Of a DNA stretch of 64,000 bases, positions 1 to 10,317 are shown piece by piece. Each line of letters starts with the position of its first letter. Within the stretch, counting starts at the first letter, position 1. The notes below the pieces were generated by a model, which was not told the origin of the DNA, searched no databases, and saw only the letters and a program-made list of their open reading frames with translations. The stretch is from Erythroxylum novogranatense (Eukaryota; Streptophyta; Magnoliopsida; Malpighiales; Erythroxylaceae), in assembly GCA_029891385.1 (NCBI GenBank), contig CM057230.1:47533414-47597413 (forward strand), read 5' to 3'. The translations under genes and the position numbers were made by a program.

Positions 1-340
1 CCCGTTTGTCTAACGGGGTACTCGTCAATTCCTGAAAAATAATTGCAATGTTGGGTGAGTTTGCGAACTCAGTGAGAAACCATCATCGATGATTCACTCA
101 ACTCATGCATTCACAAATCATATAATACCCCATATTGTCACAATCCAAATTATCTTAGGCATTGTCACTTTTACACATTCGATATCACCATATAACACTT
201 ATCAGACGAATATACAACATTAACACCTTTTTCCCACATTCACACATAAAAGTCACACTCATGAACTTTTCCCATTATTATCCATTCTTTTACGAGTTGT
301 GGATCGAGCGCTTAATGAATGAATCTGCACACACTTAGGG

Positions 341-500
341 AGTAGGAGAGCCCTCTGGTTATGCACTGACTCCCCTCGAGCTCAAGGCTCGGTTCAGTAA
401 CAATAATCACATTTTAGGCAAGTAGGAGAGCCCTCAGGGTATGCACTACTGCCCGCTCACATTAGGGATAGGAGAGCTCTCTAGGTATGCACTAATCCCT
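341..500. repeat. Triplicated AGTAGGAGAGCCCTC...ATGCACT motif
   Basis: Three copies of a ~27-base motif start near 341, 421 and 467. Each has GTAGGAGAG or GATAGGAGAG, then CCCTC or CTCTC, then GGTATGCACT or GGTTATGCACT. Spacing is irregular (80, then 46 bases). They lie inside the long LTR, downstream of its presumed promoter when read on the minus strand. No function is known. Confidence 0.65.
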
Positions 501-1395
501 CTCAGTGGCAGCTCCAGTCACAACCATTATTTATTAACCAACTATGGAATTCGTTTATCACAATTATAAGGCGTTTCATCTTTTTCTCGGCCCCCATTCA
601 GTCATATACATATATATACAATGCACATGTATCAAATCACATTCACAATCATTTCATAGTAGCATTCACATACAGTATACACAATTTGCACTTTAACTTC
701 ACATTCAAATACTTCGGACACCCGTGGTCCGAAATCAATCAAAACAAACACATATAGTCCTCCATTATCTCCACATGGCATCATTGCAAGATATTAAACA
801 CATAAAGGCTGAGGAACCAACTAGGTTACTCACCTGAACTTCCTAGCTGTTTCCTGGAAGCTCCAGCACTGTCCGTGGATTATCGATCCATCGACTCTCT
901 AACAATCAAATAATTTCATTCATTACAAAATGCACAGTCAAAAATAATTAATGATGCCCATGCCTTGAATAAAAGATGTACTATGCCTATTCATGATTTT
1001 CCCGGTACCATTTCCCACTTTCCATTTTCTTTTACTCAGTATCTAACTTTCACTCAATTGATCAATATCGGCTCATTTCGATACAATAACATATTACAGA
1101 ATTTCCAATTTCAATTCTAATATTCAGTCAATTTATCCAATCATATTTTCCAGGGTATTACCTAAAAATCAATAGCACTATTCTCTAGATCAAATTCATC
1201 CTTTGGTTGAAATACAATCACATTCTCAAATTTCATTCATTAATTGAGATTTCAAAAATCCAATTCAAACTCTCATTCTTTTCCTCAATTGTAGAACTCT
1301 TTCTCTAACTCACAACGAATCAAACATCACCTCAATTGGAGATCTACACCATTAGTTATGCCCCAAAAACCAAATTGAATCACTTCAGAAATTTC

Positions 1396-1615
1396 CTCCT
1401 CGCCGCGACTTCAAACCTCGCCATGACGTTCAAGGCGCCACATGACATGTGAGGTTGCTTTCGCCATGTAACATTTCTCTTGGGACTCGTCGCGATGTAC
1501 GAGAGAAGAACTCGCCGCGGCGCCTAGAACTCGATCTCGCCGCGACATGAAGAGGAGCTCGCCGCGACGTCCAACACTTTTGAGCTCGCCGCGACGTCCT
1601 CCCTCCCCTTTCGCC
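1396..1615. repeat. GC-rich degenerate repeats, core CTCGCCGCGACGT
   Basis: About nine degenerate copies of a short CpG-rich core (CTCGCCGCGACGT and variants such as CTCGCCATGACGT and TTCGCCGTGATTT) are scattered at 15-35 base intervals. This is a sharp GC island in DNA that is otherwise AT-rich. Several copies have the C-to-T / G-to-A changes expected of methylated CpG decay. The block is inside the LTR at 1-2643, so it is not a host promoter island. Confidence 0.65.
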
Positions 1616-2051
1616 GTGATTTAATTATATGTTAATTCGCGCGAATGAGGCATTTCAAGACGCCGAACGTCTGAGTCGCAGCTCGTCTTCTCCGACAAGT
1701 TTTCTCCCATTTTCTCTCTCTAAAACCAATCCTAACTTAACTCAAGCACTCTAATCTTTAACAATTAACCTCAGGAATGCATTAAACACAATAATAAACA
1801 ATATAAAACCAATTACATACCAACTCAAGCTCAAAACCTCCGATCTCAGCAATTGCTCTAACTCCCACGGTGAACCTCTAAACTCATCAAATCTTCTTCT
1901 TCTCTTAAGGGTTTCCATCGATCTTTAACCATAAGGAAAGAACAAACACAAATCTCCAAGGAAGAATCGAAACTCACCAAAGAGAAGAAATGATCGTGCC
2001 CTAGGAGGAGAAAACCATTTTCTTTTTTTTTTCTTTCCTTTTCAAACGTAG

Positions 2052-2054
<3 letters not shown>

Positions 2055-2099
<45 letters not shown>
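2055..2099. repeat. (AT)n microsatellite at the presumed LTR TATA box
   Basis: A perfect AT dinucleotide run of about 45 bases. On the minus strand it is followed by a purine-rich leader (2050-1980), the arrangement expected of an LTR promoter. The other long LTRs here have a conventional TATA box at the comparable place. Any ORF through it (repeating Ile-Tyr) is an artefact. Confidence 0.8.
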
Positions 2100-2102
<3 letters not shown>

Positions 2103-2643
2103 CAAAGAAGCCTCTTTTCATTTTCCTCCCAAAACATTTAAATCTCTTTCTCTAATCAGTTTTATTTCCAATCCAATTCATCTCCAAATCTCAATGACTC
2201 AACATAATAATTTCTAAAATCATAATTCTAGATTTCCATTGCCAATGGACAATTATTTTGGTCCAATTTATTCAATCGGTCCGCCACTCGGAAGATTTCT
2301 GGTCTGGACATTTCCTCCCAAATTTTCTCGAAAATTTTCGAAGAGTCGTTATCAATTGGCAATCACGCAAATACTGTTCCAACTCAATAAATAAACTCAA
2401 TTATTCCTCAATTCTCATTAAATCATACTCAAATCTAATTATCTCATAGTTTCACACTTCATATCATATTCACATATTCACAATCAAAAGTCGGGAAAAG
2501 TCATGAATGCATGTGCCTATATGTGCATGGGCAAAAGACGCATGGCCTCCATAATTAGAGATCAAAAGAATGCTCAGTCAAGTATAAATCTTATCCCGTC
2601 TCAATTTACCAATATGACCTTCCCATCGGTGACGGGATGTTAC

Positions 2644-4309
2644 AAATCTGACCTCAAGGTCTTCTTTAAAGTTGTATATTTCAAATTTATCTTTGAAATC
2701 ATCCTAAGATGATCTTAATCCAACATCTCTAGTGAGAGTTATGTCATTTGTCCCGAGATAAGTTCAATATGAGTGAGGACCAAATCTTGTTTGTTTCGTT
2801 CGGCCATAATTTGTTCAACCTCCAAATGAAGTGATTCTTAAACCCTTAGATTGCTAACACTTTTCTTTTTATGTTTCCATTGAAGGTCATAGCTTTTGGC
2901 GTTGATTTGAAATGGATGGATTGAACCAAAGTAAGGGTGTCAATTGGAAGAGTAGGAATCGGATATTTAACTGAACATGCTTAAGTATTTTGATGATTTC
3001 TGGATCAATAGAGCTCTGAATAAGATGATTCTTATTTCAAGATAAACTAGAGACATGGAGCTACAAATGGTATGAAGAAGTTGAAATCTAGTTCAGTTTC
3101 TAAGTTGTTTAGATTTCAGATAGAGGTTGTACATAAGTATATTGATTTGGACAAAAGCTGTCCAAAAATGTTGAAGTATATCTTTCAAATCACTAAACCA
3201 GATGGATTGATTTTGGTGTCCATATGAACTTAAGACAAGGAAGAACACTTTTCTATAAGAAAGAGTCATGTCAGAATATTTAAGGGTGCTTTTGGCAAGA
3301 CACTTAAATATAAAAGACATAAGGCATAAATGAAAGGACAAATGGGACATTTCTCAATCATTAAAGGCATAATTGGAAGAAGAAGTGTTGTCTTGCTTAT
3401 AAATAAAGAAGAAAAACTTGAATGGAAGGATAAGCAGAAGAGAAGAATGAAAATTTAAGAGAAAAAGAAAGAGAATGTCATGAAAAAGAGAGAGAAATAT
3501 AAATAGAAGAAGAGAATGAGAGAAAGAAGAGAAAACAAGCTAGGGTTTCAATTGTTTAAACCTTCAAGAAAGATTTTGGAATTGTTCAAGAAAGGAAAAA
3601 GGAAGAGGAAGAGAAGAGCTTCCCTTTGACCAAAAGATCTCTTCAATTGGTGAAGAATCAAGGTAAGACTATTTTGGATCTTTTGGATTTTTGGAAGGAT
3701 TTTAGTCCATGGAGTTTAGAAATGGTTGGGTTTAAGCATTCTAGAATCAATTTTAGTAATTTTTGCATTTTGGGATTCTCTATTGGATTCCTATTGAGTG
3801 AAACTTGGTTTGTTTTAGGGAACCAAGAGAATCCTACCCAGGAGAAAGGAAAAAGACAACCTTGACTTGGATTTTCTTGCAAGGAAATGAGGTGGGTAAT
3901 GTATTTATAGTTATTGTGTGATTGGGAAAATTCTTGCCTATGTGTGGATATGTGTTAAATTGTTTGAAATTGACTTGAAGAAAATACATGATGATTTTTT
4001 TTATTTTTTCATACTGTGGAAGAAGTAGCATTTATACTTCGGTTTCCTCATTCTGTTTCATAAAACCCTCGAGTCATTTTTTGTGCATTGCATTCTAAAT
4101 TGTTAACATGAAACATATTGAGTGTTATGTGTTATAAGCTAAATTTGATAAATGTTTATATTGCTTGAATGAAGTATAAATGCTAGAATTGCTAGACATA
4201 TATATATACATATGCTTGACTTTGGTCGATTGCCAATGGCTAAGAATATATTAGCCACTGAGCTATGTAGCTCACCCACTACTCCCTCCTCAGGTGAAGA
4301 AAGAAAAGA
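2644..4309. other. Older repeat DNA, probable plus-strand LTR interrupted at 4315
   Basis: No gene is seen. A TTATAAATA box at about 3397-3405 is followed by a purine-rich leader, as in an LTR or promoter. The stretch 4200-4309 (TAGCTCACCCACTACTCC then a CAGGTGAAG-like segment) resembles the distal part of plant gypsy LTRs. It reads straight on into 9789-10172 once the solo LTR 4315-9783 and one TTAGC copy are removed. That right part ends GGGGTCCAGCA, a plausible LTR end. The left boundary could not be placed, so this is an inference. Confidence 0.4.
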
Positions 4310-7212
4310 TTAGCTATTGGGACCCGATCCGGAGACCGGCGCCCCAACCCGAAAACGGAAGACGGAACGAATCACAAAGAGGCGGAATGAATAAATGGTT
4401 GATCACAAAGCGAATTGAAGCATTTTAACTGAAACACAAGTACCGACATCCGCGAACAAAATCTTAGAAATCACTATCGCGTTAGAAATCTTAAGACATT
4501 CTAAATCCGGTATAAATTTTTTTTTCTTTTCTTTTCTTTCTTTCTTATTCCTTTCCTTTTCATTTCTTTCATAACCAAACTCAATCCAAAATACATTATC
4601 ACATTCATACTCATACACACATCCCAAACATAACTTAAATCAATACATAATTCCAGAAGTCCATACACCTTATACTCACTATATACACAATTTCATAAAT
4701 CACATATGTCCTGGAATGACTACTCTTCATGCACTCGTGGCAATTTAGGCCATATACAATATCAACACCAAAATCCAAAGTACACAATACACAACAAATT
4801 TTAAATTTCTCAACACTATCTTACTTAACAGCAACACAATATAAACACATGCAAACAGAAATCTTCATTTTCTTTCACCCGATCTTCTTCTCATCACCTG
4901 TGGATGGGAATGAAGGGGGTGAGCTTTACAGTCCGTGGGTAACAGTTTATAACAAATATATAAGCAAAATCCTTGAAATTCTTTTTCTTTTCTGGTCTTA
5001 GAAAACCTTTCTTTGAAATCCGTAAAGCACATTTTCTAAAATTTCCATTCTTGCTGTAGTCAAATTCACAATTGCAAAACGTATGATTTTTAGGCTTTCA
5101 GCCATAAACCCATAAGTTTATAAAACATGAATGCATCAACTTGACGATTCATAGATGCAATGGCAAACACATAAGCAATGCACAACAACACAAGGCTCGA
5201 GAGTTCCGTAAACACAACGGATAAATCGGAGTTTATACCGTAAACTATCCGAGTCTTATTTCTCAAGATCTCGTGGCCTCAAGCGGGCAGCCGGGAGAAG
5301 GCTATAATTTTCCATACGTCAACGTGCACGTGACTAACACAACGTTCCTCTCTTGCCCACATAAAAGCACATAACAATTTGTGCTCAATCAATTTATTGA
5401 ATGTTTCCATACTTTCAAGCTTTTCTATCTTTTCATTCATGCAAAATGCCATAACATATTTTAATGGCATAATATGAGCATAACTCACCAATTGCAATGC
5501 AATTTCAATGATCATAATAATTCAACAATTTAATCACGTATAGACCAAAGCCAGAACAATGTATGCAAGTTATTTCTTTAAAACATAAACCAAACGTATG
5601 CAGATTCATAAAGCACATTTATTTAAAAACATAATTTGCATGAATCTTGTATTTTCAAAAAACATTCCGAAAGCATTTTCATAACTTATCGAATTTATCG
5701 AAAATAACGAATTTAACAATTTACGCGATTTCCTAAATCCCAACCACTGAAATGAATTTCAAAGTCTTTCTTCATTTCCCAATTCATTTTAAAACTCGTA
5801 ACCCTTTTTTCAAAAATATTCGGGAGCAATAAATTTAATACTTTCTCAATTTTCAATCAATCTCTCAAATCATTTGAAGACCAGAAATTGAACCTTTGTG
5901 TCATTTTTCAAAACTTCAGAAATTTTCTTAATTTTTCAAACATTTAAAACTTGTATAATTTCTTAAAACACTTTCTAAAACCATTTCAAACACCTTTCGA
6001 AAATCGTACTTTTTAACATTTAAATAAACCTTATTTTCTAAACAATTTCAAATGCATTTCGAAAATCACACTTTGTCAAACATTTTATAAACAAGTTTGG
6101 AAATCATAATTTTCAAATACTTTTATAAACATTAGACATTCGAAATCAAATCTTCCAACCACTTTTATAAACAACATTTTCTAACTAATTTCAAAGTATT
6201 CTAAATCATAAATTTTCAAACATTTGCATAAACCATTTTCTAGACAATTTCAAAGCATTTTAGGAATCAAAACTTTCAAATATTTTCATAAACAATATTT
6301 TCTATACACTTCCAATTTATGAAATCACAAGTTTTTCAAACTTTTACATAAAACCATATTTTATAAAAGCTCTTAAAACTAGTCGAAATCATAATTTTCA
6401 AACCTTTATCATATTCAAGCTCAATATCATTTATTGAATGCTCTTTCTTTCGAATATACGAAATGCCATGGAATCTTTCGAGGCATAACACAAATGTATT
6501 TTGCAATTCATCAAAAGCTCATGTATGGAATCAATGATGATTTTTCAAATCATTCACACAATGATGCAACACTTATGATGCAATTGAAATCGGAAAATCC
6601 CTTTATTTAAAGAAAGCAGTAGTGGCTTATAAATTCTATTATAAATAGGTACCCACCTCGATTCGATGTTAGAAAGTTGTTTCTAGCTCCAATTTGTCCA
6701 TTGGTTCCTTCTTTCTTCCAATTTAACTTCACCTAAAATAATTTCACCCAAATTCAACATCATAAATAACTTAATCCTCAAATTGAACTTAGAACACACT
6801 AATTCCACATATAACCAAACCATCTAAATCACAAATTTCCAAAATCTCCAATTTAAAAAATTGGGCATAAACCCTAATTCATACTCCACAAACCCATACC
6901 ATTTTCCATATTTCTAAACCAGAAATTCATCAAAATTTACAGATCTCAAAATTTCGCATCTTACCTTCTCTCACACCATTTTCAGATTTTTGGGCTCCAT
7001 AAGAAGCTTTCATCTTCTTCTTCACCTTTCCCTTTGAAAAGCACCAAAAACCCCTCAAGAAACTTGGAGAAAACTGAACCTTTGAAGCTCTCTTCTTCTT
7101 CTCTTCGATTCTTCTCCACCGAAGCAAGCTTTCTCTCTTCTCTCCTCTTATTTCTTTTAAGTCTTTTGGGCAATAATCGTGATTCTCCTCCAAACAACTG
7201 TAGCCCCCTTGC

Positions 7213-7219
7213 TTTTATA
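7213..7219 (-). promoter_or_regulatory. Putative TATA box of the long solo LTR
   Basis: Minus strand reads CTATAAAAGCAAGGG. It separates the repeat-rich U3 from a purine-rich leader. The related copy at 59639-64000 has TATATAAAA at the equivalent place (62279-62271). Confidence 0.5.
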
Positions 7220-7439
7220 GTGCCAGGTCAATTAATGAATAAGGAATGACCCATAAGCCCCTCCATTTAAGCCTATAAACATAACCCTTTAAGTAAACTT
7301 CCAAAATTGCCCCTTCATTGGTCTTTAAAACTGGCATCTTGTCTGATTATTTTGATCAGGTAAATGAAGTCATTTGATAAACTTTATTCTAAAGAAATGT
7401 TCCTCTATGTCTTACGAATCCAACGCTTCAAGAATCGGA

Positions 7440-8390
7440 TCGATCGGAGCTCTATAGCTCAAGATATCTCCAAAATACTGAAGTCTGTTCTTCATACCAG
7501 AGGCTGAACACTACCCCTAACTTCCGACCCATATTTGGAAGTCTTAGAGGCTAAATTATAGCTTGGCTCCTTCATAAAATTTGTAGCCCCATGTCTCTAT
7601 TTTCATTACCAACAAGAACCAACTGAATCGGAGCTTTATCGGTCGAGATATCTCCAAAATACTGAACAATGCTCAGCCATTACAACACCGGGACTGAACA
7701 CTATACTGAACTTCTGACCTATATTTGGAAGTCTTAGAGGCTACATTATAGCTCGGCTCCTTCATAACATTTATAGCCCCATGTCTCTATTTTCACTACC
7801 AACAAGAATCAACTCAATCCGAGCTCTAGCGACCTATAACACTGAACACTGTTCAGCCATTACAACACCGGGACTGAACACTACACTGAACTTCCGACGG
7901 ATATTTGGAAGTCTTAGAGGCGACATTATCGATCGGCTCCTTCATATGAATTGTAGATATATGTCTCTAGTTTAATGTAAAAAAATAATCAACTCAATCC
8001 GAGCTCTAGCGAGCTCTAGCGACCTATAATACTAAACACTGCTCATACCATTACAAAGCTGAGACTGAACTCTATACCTCACTTCCGACCCGTATTTGAA
8101 AGTCTTGGAGGCTACATTGTTGATCGGCTCCTTCATAACATTTGTAGATTCAGCTCTCTATTTTAATTTCCAACAAGAATCAACTCAATCTGAGCTCTAG
8201 TGATTGAGATATAGCAAAAATACTGAACATTATTCAGTCCTTACAACACCAAGACTGAACACTACACTGAACTTCCGACCTGTATTTGAAAGTCTTAGAG
8301 GCCACATCATAGCTCGGCTCCTTCATAAAATGTGTAGCCTCATCTCTCTACTTTAATTTTCAAAAATAATCATATTGATCGGATGTCGGA
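7440..8390 (+). repeat. Five tandem ~190-bp units in LTR U3
   Basis: Units start at about 7440, 7629, 7819, 8000 and 8191. Each carries, in order, a GGAGCTCTAG-like start, AATACTGAAC, ACACCGGGACTGAACACTA, CTTCCGACC, ATATTTGGAAGTCTTAGAGG, a CTCCTTCATAAAATTTGTAG segment, and a tail AACAAGAATCAACTCAATC. Copies are perhaps 80-90% alike by eye. The third unit has lost the segment around the ATATCTCCAAAA motif. No coding capacity. Confidence 0.85.
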
Positions 8391-8462
8391 CGAAGAAGTT
8401 ATGTTCAAAAGAGTGAAGGGAGGTCAGAGCTCGGCCAGAAAAATCAAAGCTCGGCCAGAACG

Positions 8463-8602
8463 AAGATCGGTCGGCCAACAGAGGTCGGTCGGCCAATAGA
8501 GGTCGGTCGGCCAACAGAGGTCGGCTCGGCCAACAGAGGTCGGTCGGCCAACAGAGGTCGGCTTGGCCATCAGAGGTCGGTCGGCCAACAGAGGTCGGTC
8601 GG
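8463..8602. repeat. GC-rich 18-bp minisatellite GGTCGGTCGGCCAACAGA
   Basis: About eight tandem copies of an 18-base unit, with 19-20 base variants such as GGTCGGCTCGGCCAACAGA. The array sits between the ~190-bp array (7440-8390) and the oppositely oriented ~180-bp array (8625-9480). ORFs through it encode only short repetitive peptides and are not credible proteins. Confidence 0.85.
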
Positions 8603-8624
8603 CACCCAATCCGACCTTCAAACT

Positions 8625-9480
8625 TCAAACCCTCATAACTTTTGACTCCGAGCTCCAAATTAGACACGGTTTGTTTCGTTGGAAAGATAAAAGATATATC
8701 TACAATTTTCAAGAAGGACTCACAATCAAGCTCGGACTCTAAAGGGATCAAAAGTTTACACAAAGATGACTGATCGATAATTTCTCAACAATACAAAAAC
8801 TTGCAAATATCATAACTTTTGATCCAGAACTCCAAATTTGACAAACTTGGTGTCTATGGAAAGGTAAAAGAACCCTCTACAACTTTCATGAAGGCCTTAA
8901 GAATCAGATCGACCTCTAAATGGGTCAAAAACTCAACACAAAGCTGACTGGTTGGTCAGCTTCACACTAAACAGCATCAGAACTTCTAAAAATCATAACT
9001 TTCTACTCCCTTGTCCAATATTTTCGTGCTTTATATCAATGGAAAGATAAAAACATAATCTACCACTTTCATTAAGACCACTTAGGCTAAATCCATCTAA
9101 ATCAATACAGATTTGCCATTGAAGTCTCTAAACACCATTCCAACACATAAACTTCCCATATCAACACATCAACTTCACATACTCACCCACTACCACAAAC
9201 TCTTCAACTAACTCATATCAAACACCATTCAACTCCCCAATAAACTATTCCAAGGCTATTTCCCCACATCAAACTCAATACCAAATGATATGCGCATACA
9301 CATTTCTCTTTCACAAAAGTCATACACAATCTTACTCTTAATAGTATTTTTCAAATCAAGCAAAATACACTTAACTTTCAAAGATCATAACTTTCGATCC
9401 CAATATCGAAAAATAGCATACTTTATGGCTACGAAAAGCTCTCAACATAATCTACAAATTTTATGTAGATTATTTTCTCA
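8625..9480 (-). repeat. Degenerate ~180-bp units, opposite orientation to 7440-8390
   Basis: Units begin at about 8630, 8811 and 8993, with a further one at about 9390. Each has ATCATAACTTTTGA, CTCCAAATT, a GGAAAGATAAAA segment, then CTACAACTTTCATGAAG and a GACCTCTAAATGGGTCAAAA-like tail. Reverse-complemented, CTACAACTTTCATGAAG becomes CTTCATGAAAGTTGTAG, which matches CTTCATAAAATTTGTAG in the array at 7440-8390, and the GGAG..C.GAGTC/GAT segments follow in the same order. The two arrays therefore look like diverged copies of one unit in inverted arrangement. Confidence 0.65.
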
Positions 9481-9788
9481 AAATCTGCCTAAATCAAAAG
9501 TCAACCTTTTACTCCAAAAAGTCAAACTTTCTAATTCTCCAAAATATAACACTTTCACCAATCATTTCTTGCTTTTCAACTCCCATTTCAATCAACTAAT
9601 TCATTTTAACTTTTATAACTCATACAACTCTACTCAAATTTCAAAGTCATCAAAACCAATCACTTCACTTCTCATCAATCTCCTTTAAATACAATAACAT
9701 CTATAACACAATACCTATACAAACACACTCATTTAATTCCATTTTAATATTCCTAATTTCCACCGAAAGTTCGGGGTCCAACATTAGC

Positions 9789-10312
9789 GATCCTTGCAAG
9801 GCATTGGAACTGCAAGATAGTTAAAGAGTTTTGTAATTAAGTTTGGAATCATTCTAAGCATAAGCATTCAATGGTATCACATGTAGTTTGTATTTTGTAT
9901 TTTGTATTTGTATTAAAGCAAAAAGGGTGGTTTTTGAAATGTAATGATATTGTGAAAACAAACATCGTGTTTTGTAATAGACCCAAGTGATTACCGAAAC
10001 TTTGATGTGTGCAATAATGTTTGCATCTTTGTGACTGAAATCGTTTTAAATCAATTGGGCCGATTTGATTATCAATTTTTCGCGTATGCGTTAAATTGTT
10101 TTTTTTTAAATTGCAATGTGATTTGACTGTTATTTGTCTCCGAATGCTAGGCTCCGAAAGCGGGGTCCAGCAATATGTATATTCAAATTAAAGTAATTAA
10201 ACATGAATGGAATAAGTTAATATGTTAGCACATTTTGAGTTATTGATGTTTGAAGTTAAGTTAATTCCATAAGATTTGATGTCATTGTATCATTATTGCA
10301 TGTTACATGATT
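9789..10312. other. Right part of interrupted older repeat; no gene
   Basis: Continues the sequence broken at 4309. It contains a TTTGTATTTTGTATTTTG stretch and ends a possible LTR at 10172 with GGGGTCCAGCA, very like the GGGGTCCAACA end of the solo LTR. The remaining 10173-10312 is anonymous AT-rich DNA that forms the target of the copia insertion at 10318. Confidence 0.4.
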
Positions 10313-10317
10313 ATATG

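Larger units (their letters stand above)
1..2643 (-). mobile_element. Long LTR of a gypsy-type element, truncated by window edge
   Basis: Read on the minus strand it begins at 2643 with TGTAACATCCCG, a common start of plant gypsy LTRs, and continues off the left edge. Its first ~190 bases (2643-2457) and its left-most part (about 1-50) both match the complete solo LTR at 50160-50719, so the family assignment rests on two separate matches. It contains a TA microsatellite where a TATA box would be expected (2055-2099), a GC-rich repeat block (1396-1615) and a triplicated motif (341-500). No primer-binding site follows 2643, so it is probably a solo LTR or the outer end of an element lying to the left. 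No coding capacity is seen. Confidence 0.7.
4315..9783 (-). mobile_element. 5.47-kb solo LTR with TTAGC target-site duplication
   Basis: The ends are TATTGGGACCC (expected TGTTGGGACCC, one G-to-A change) and GGGGTCCAACA, which form a terminal inverted repeat. The flanks are identical 5-base duplications, TTAGC at 4310-4314 and at 9784-9788. No internal domain or second LTR is present, so this is a solo LTR left by recombination. It is very long for an LTR. Transcription would run on the minus strand: a TATAAAA box at 7219-7213 is followed by a GAAGAAGAA-rich leader. The U3 part (7220-9783) is filled with repeat arrays, entered separately. A second copy of the family begins at 59639 and shares the start, the block near 4905-4945, the block near 5280-5310, and the U3 arrays. 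Confidence 0.85.

Noticed and set aside
1858..2121. ORF with a long repeated Ile-Tyr stretch
   Set aside because: It is a read-through of the (AT)n microsatellite inside an LTR.
6930..7249. Overlapping ORFs on both strands near the LTR promoter
   Set aside because: Low-complexity Lys/Glu or Ser/Leu peptides from a purine-rich leader; no domain, and both strands are equally open.
8353..8763. ORFs encoding Arg-Pro-Thr / Cys-Trp-Pro-Thr-Asp repeats
   Set aside because: They are translations of the 18-bp minisatellite, open in several frames because the unit length is a multiple of three.
4315..10172. Alternative long LTR ending at GGGGTCCAGCA (10172)
   Set aside because: The end at 9783 is supported by a perfect TTAGC duplication; no matching duplication exists at 10173.
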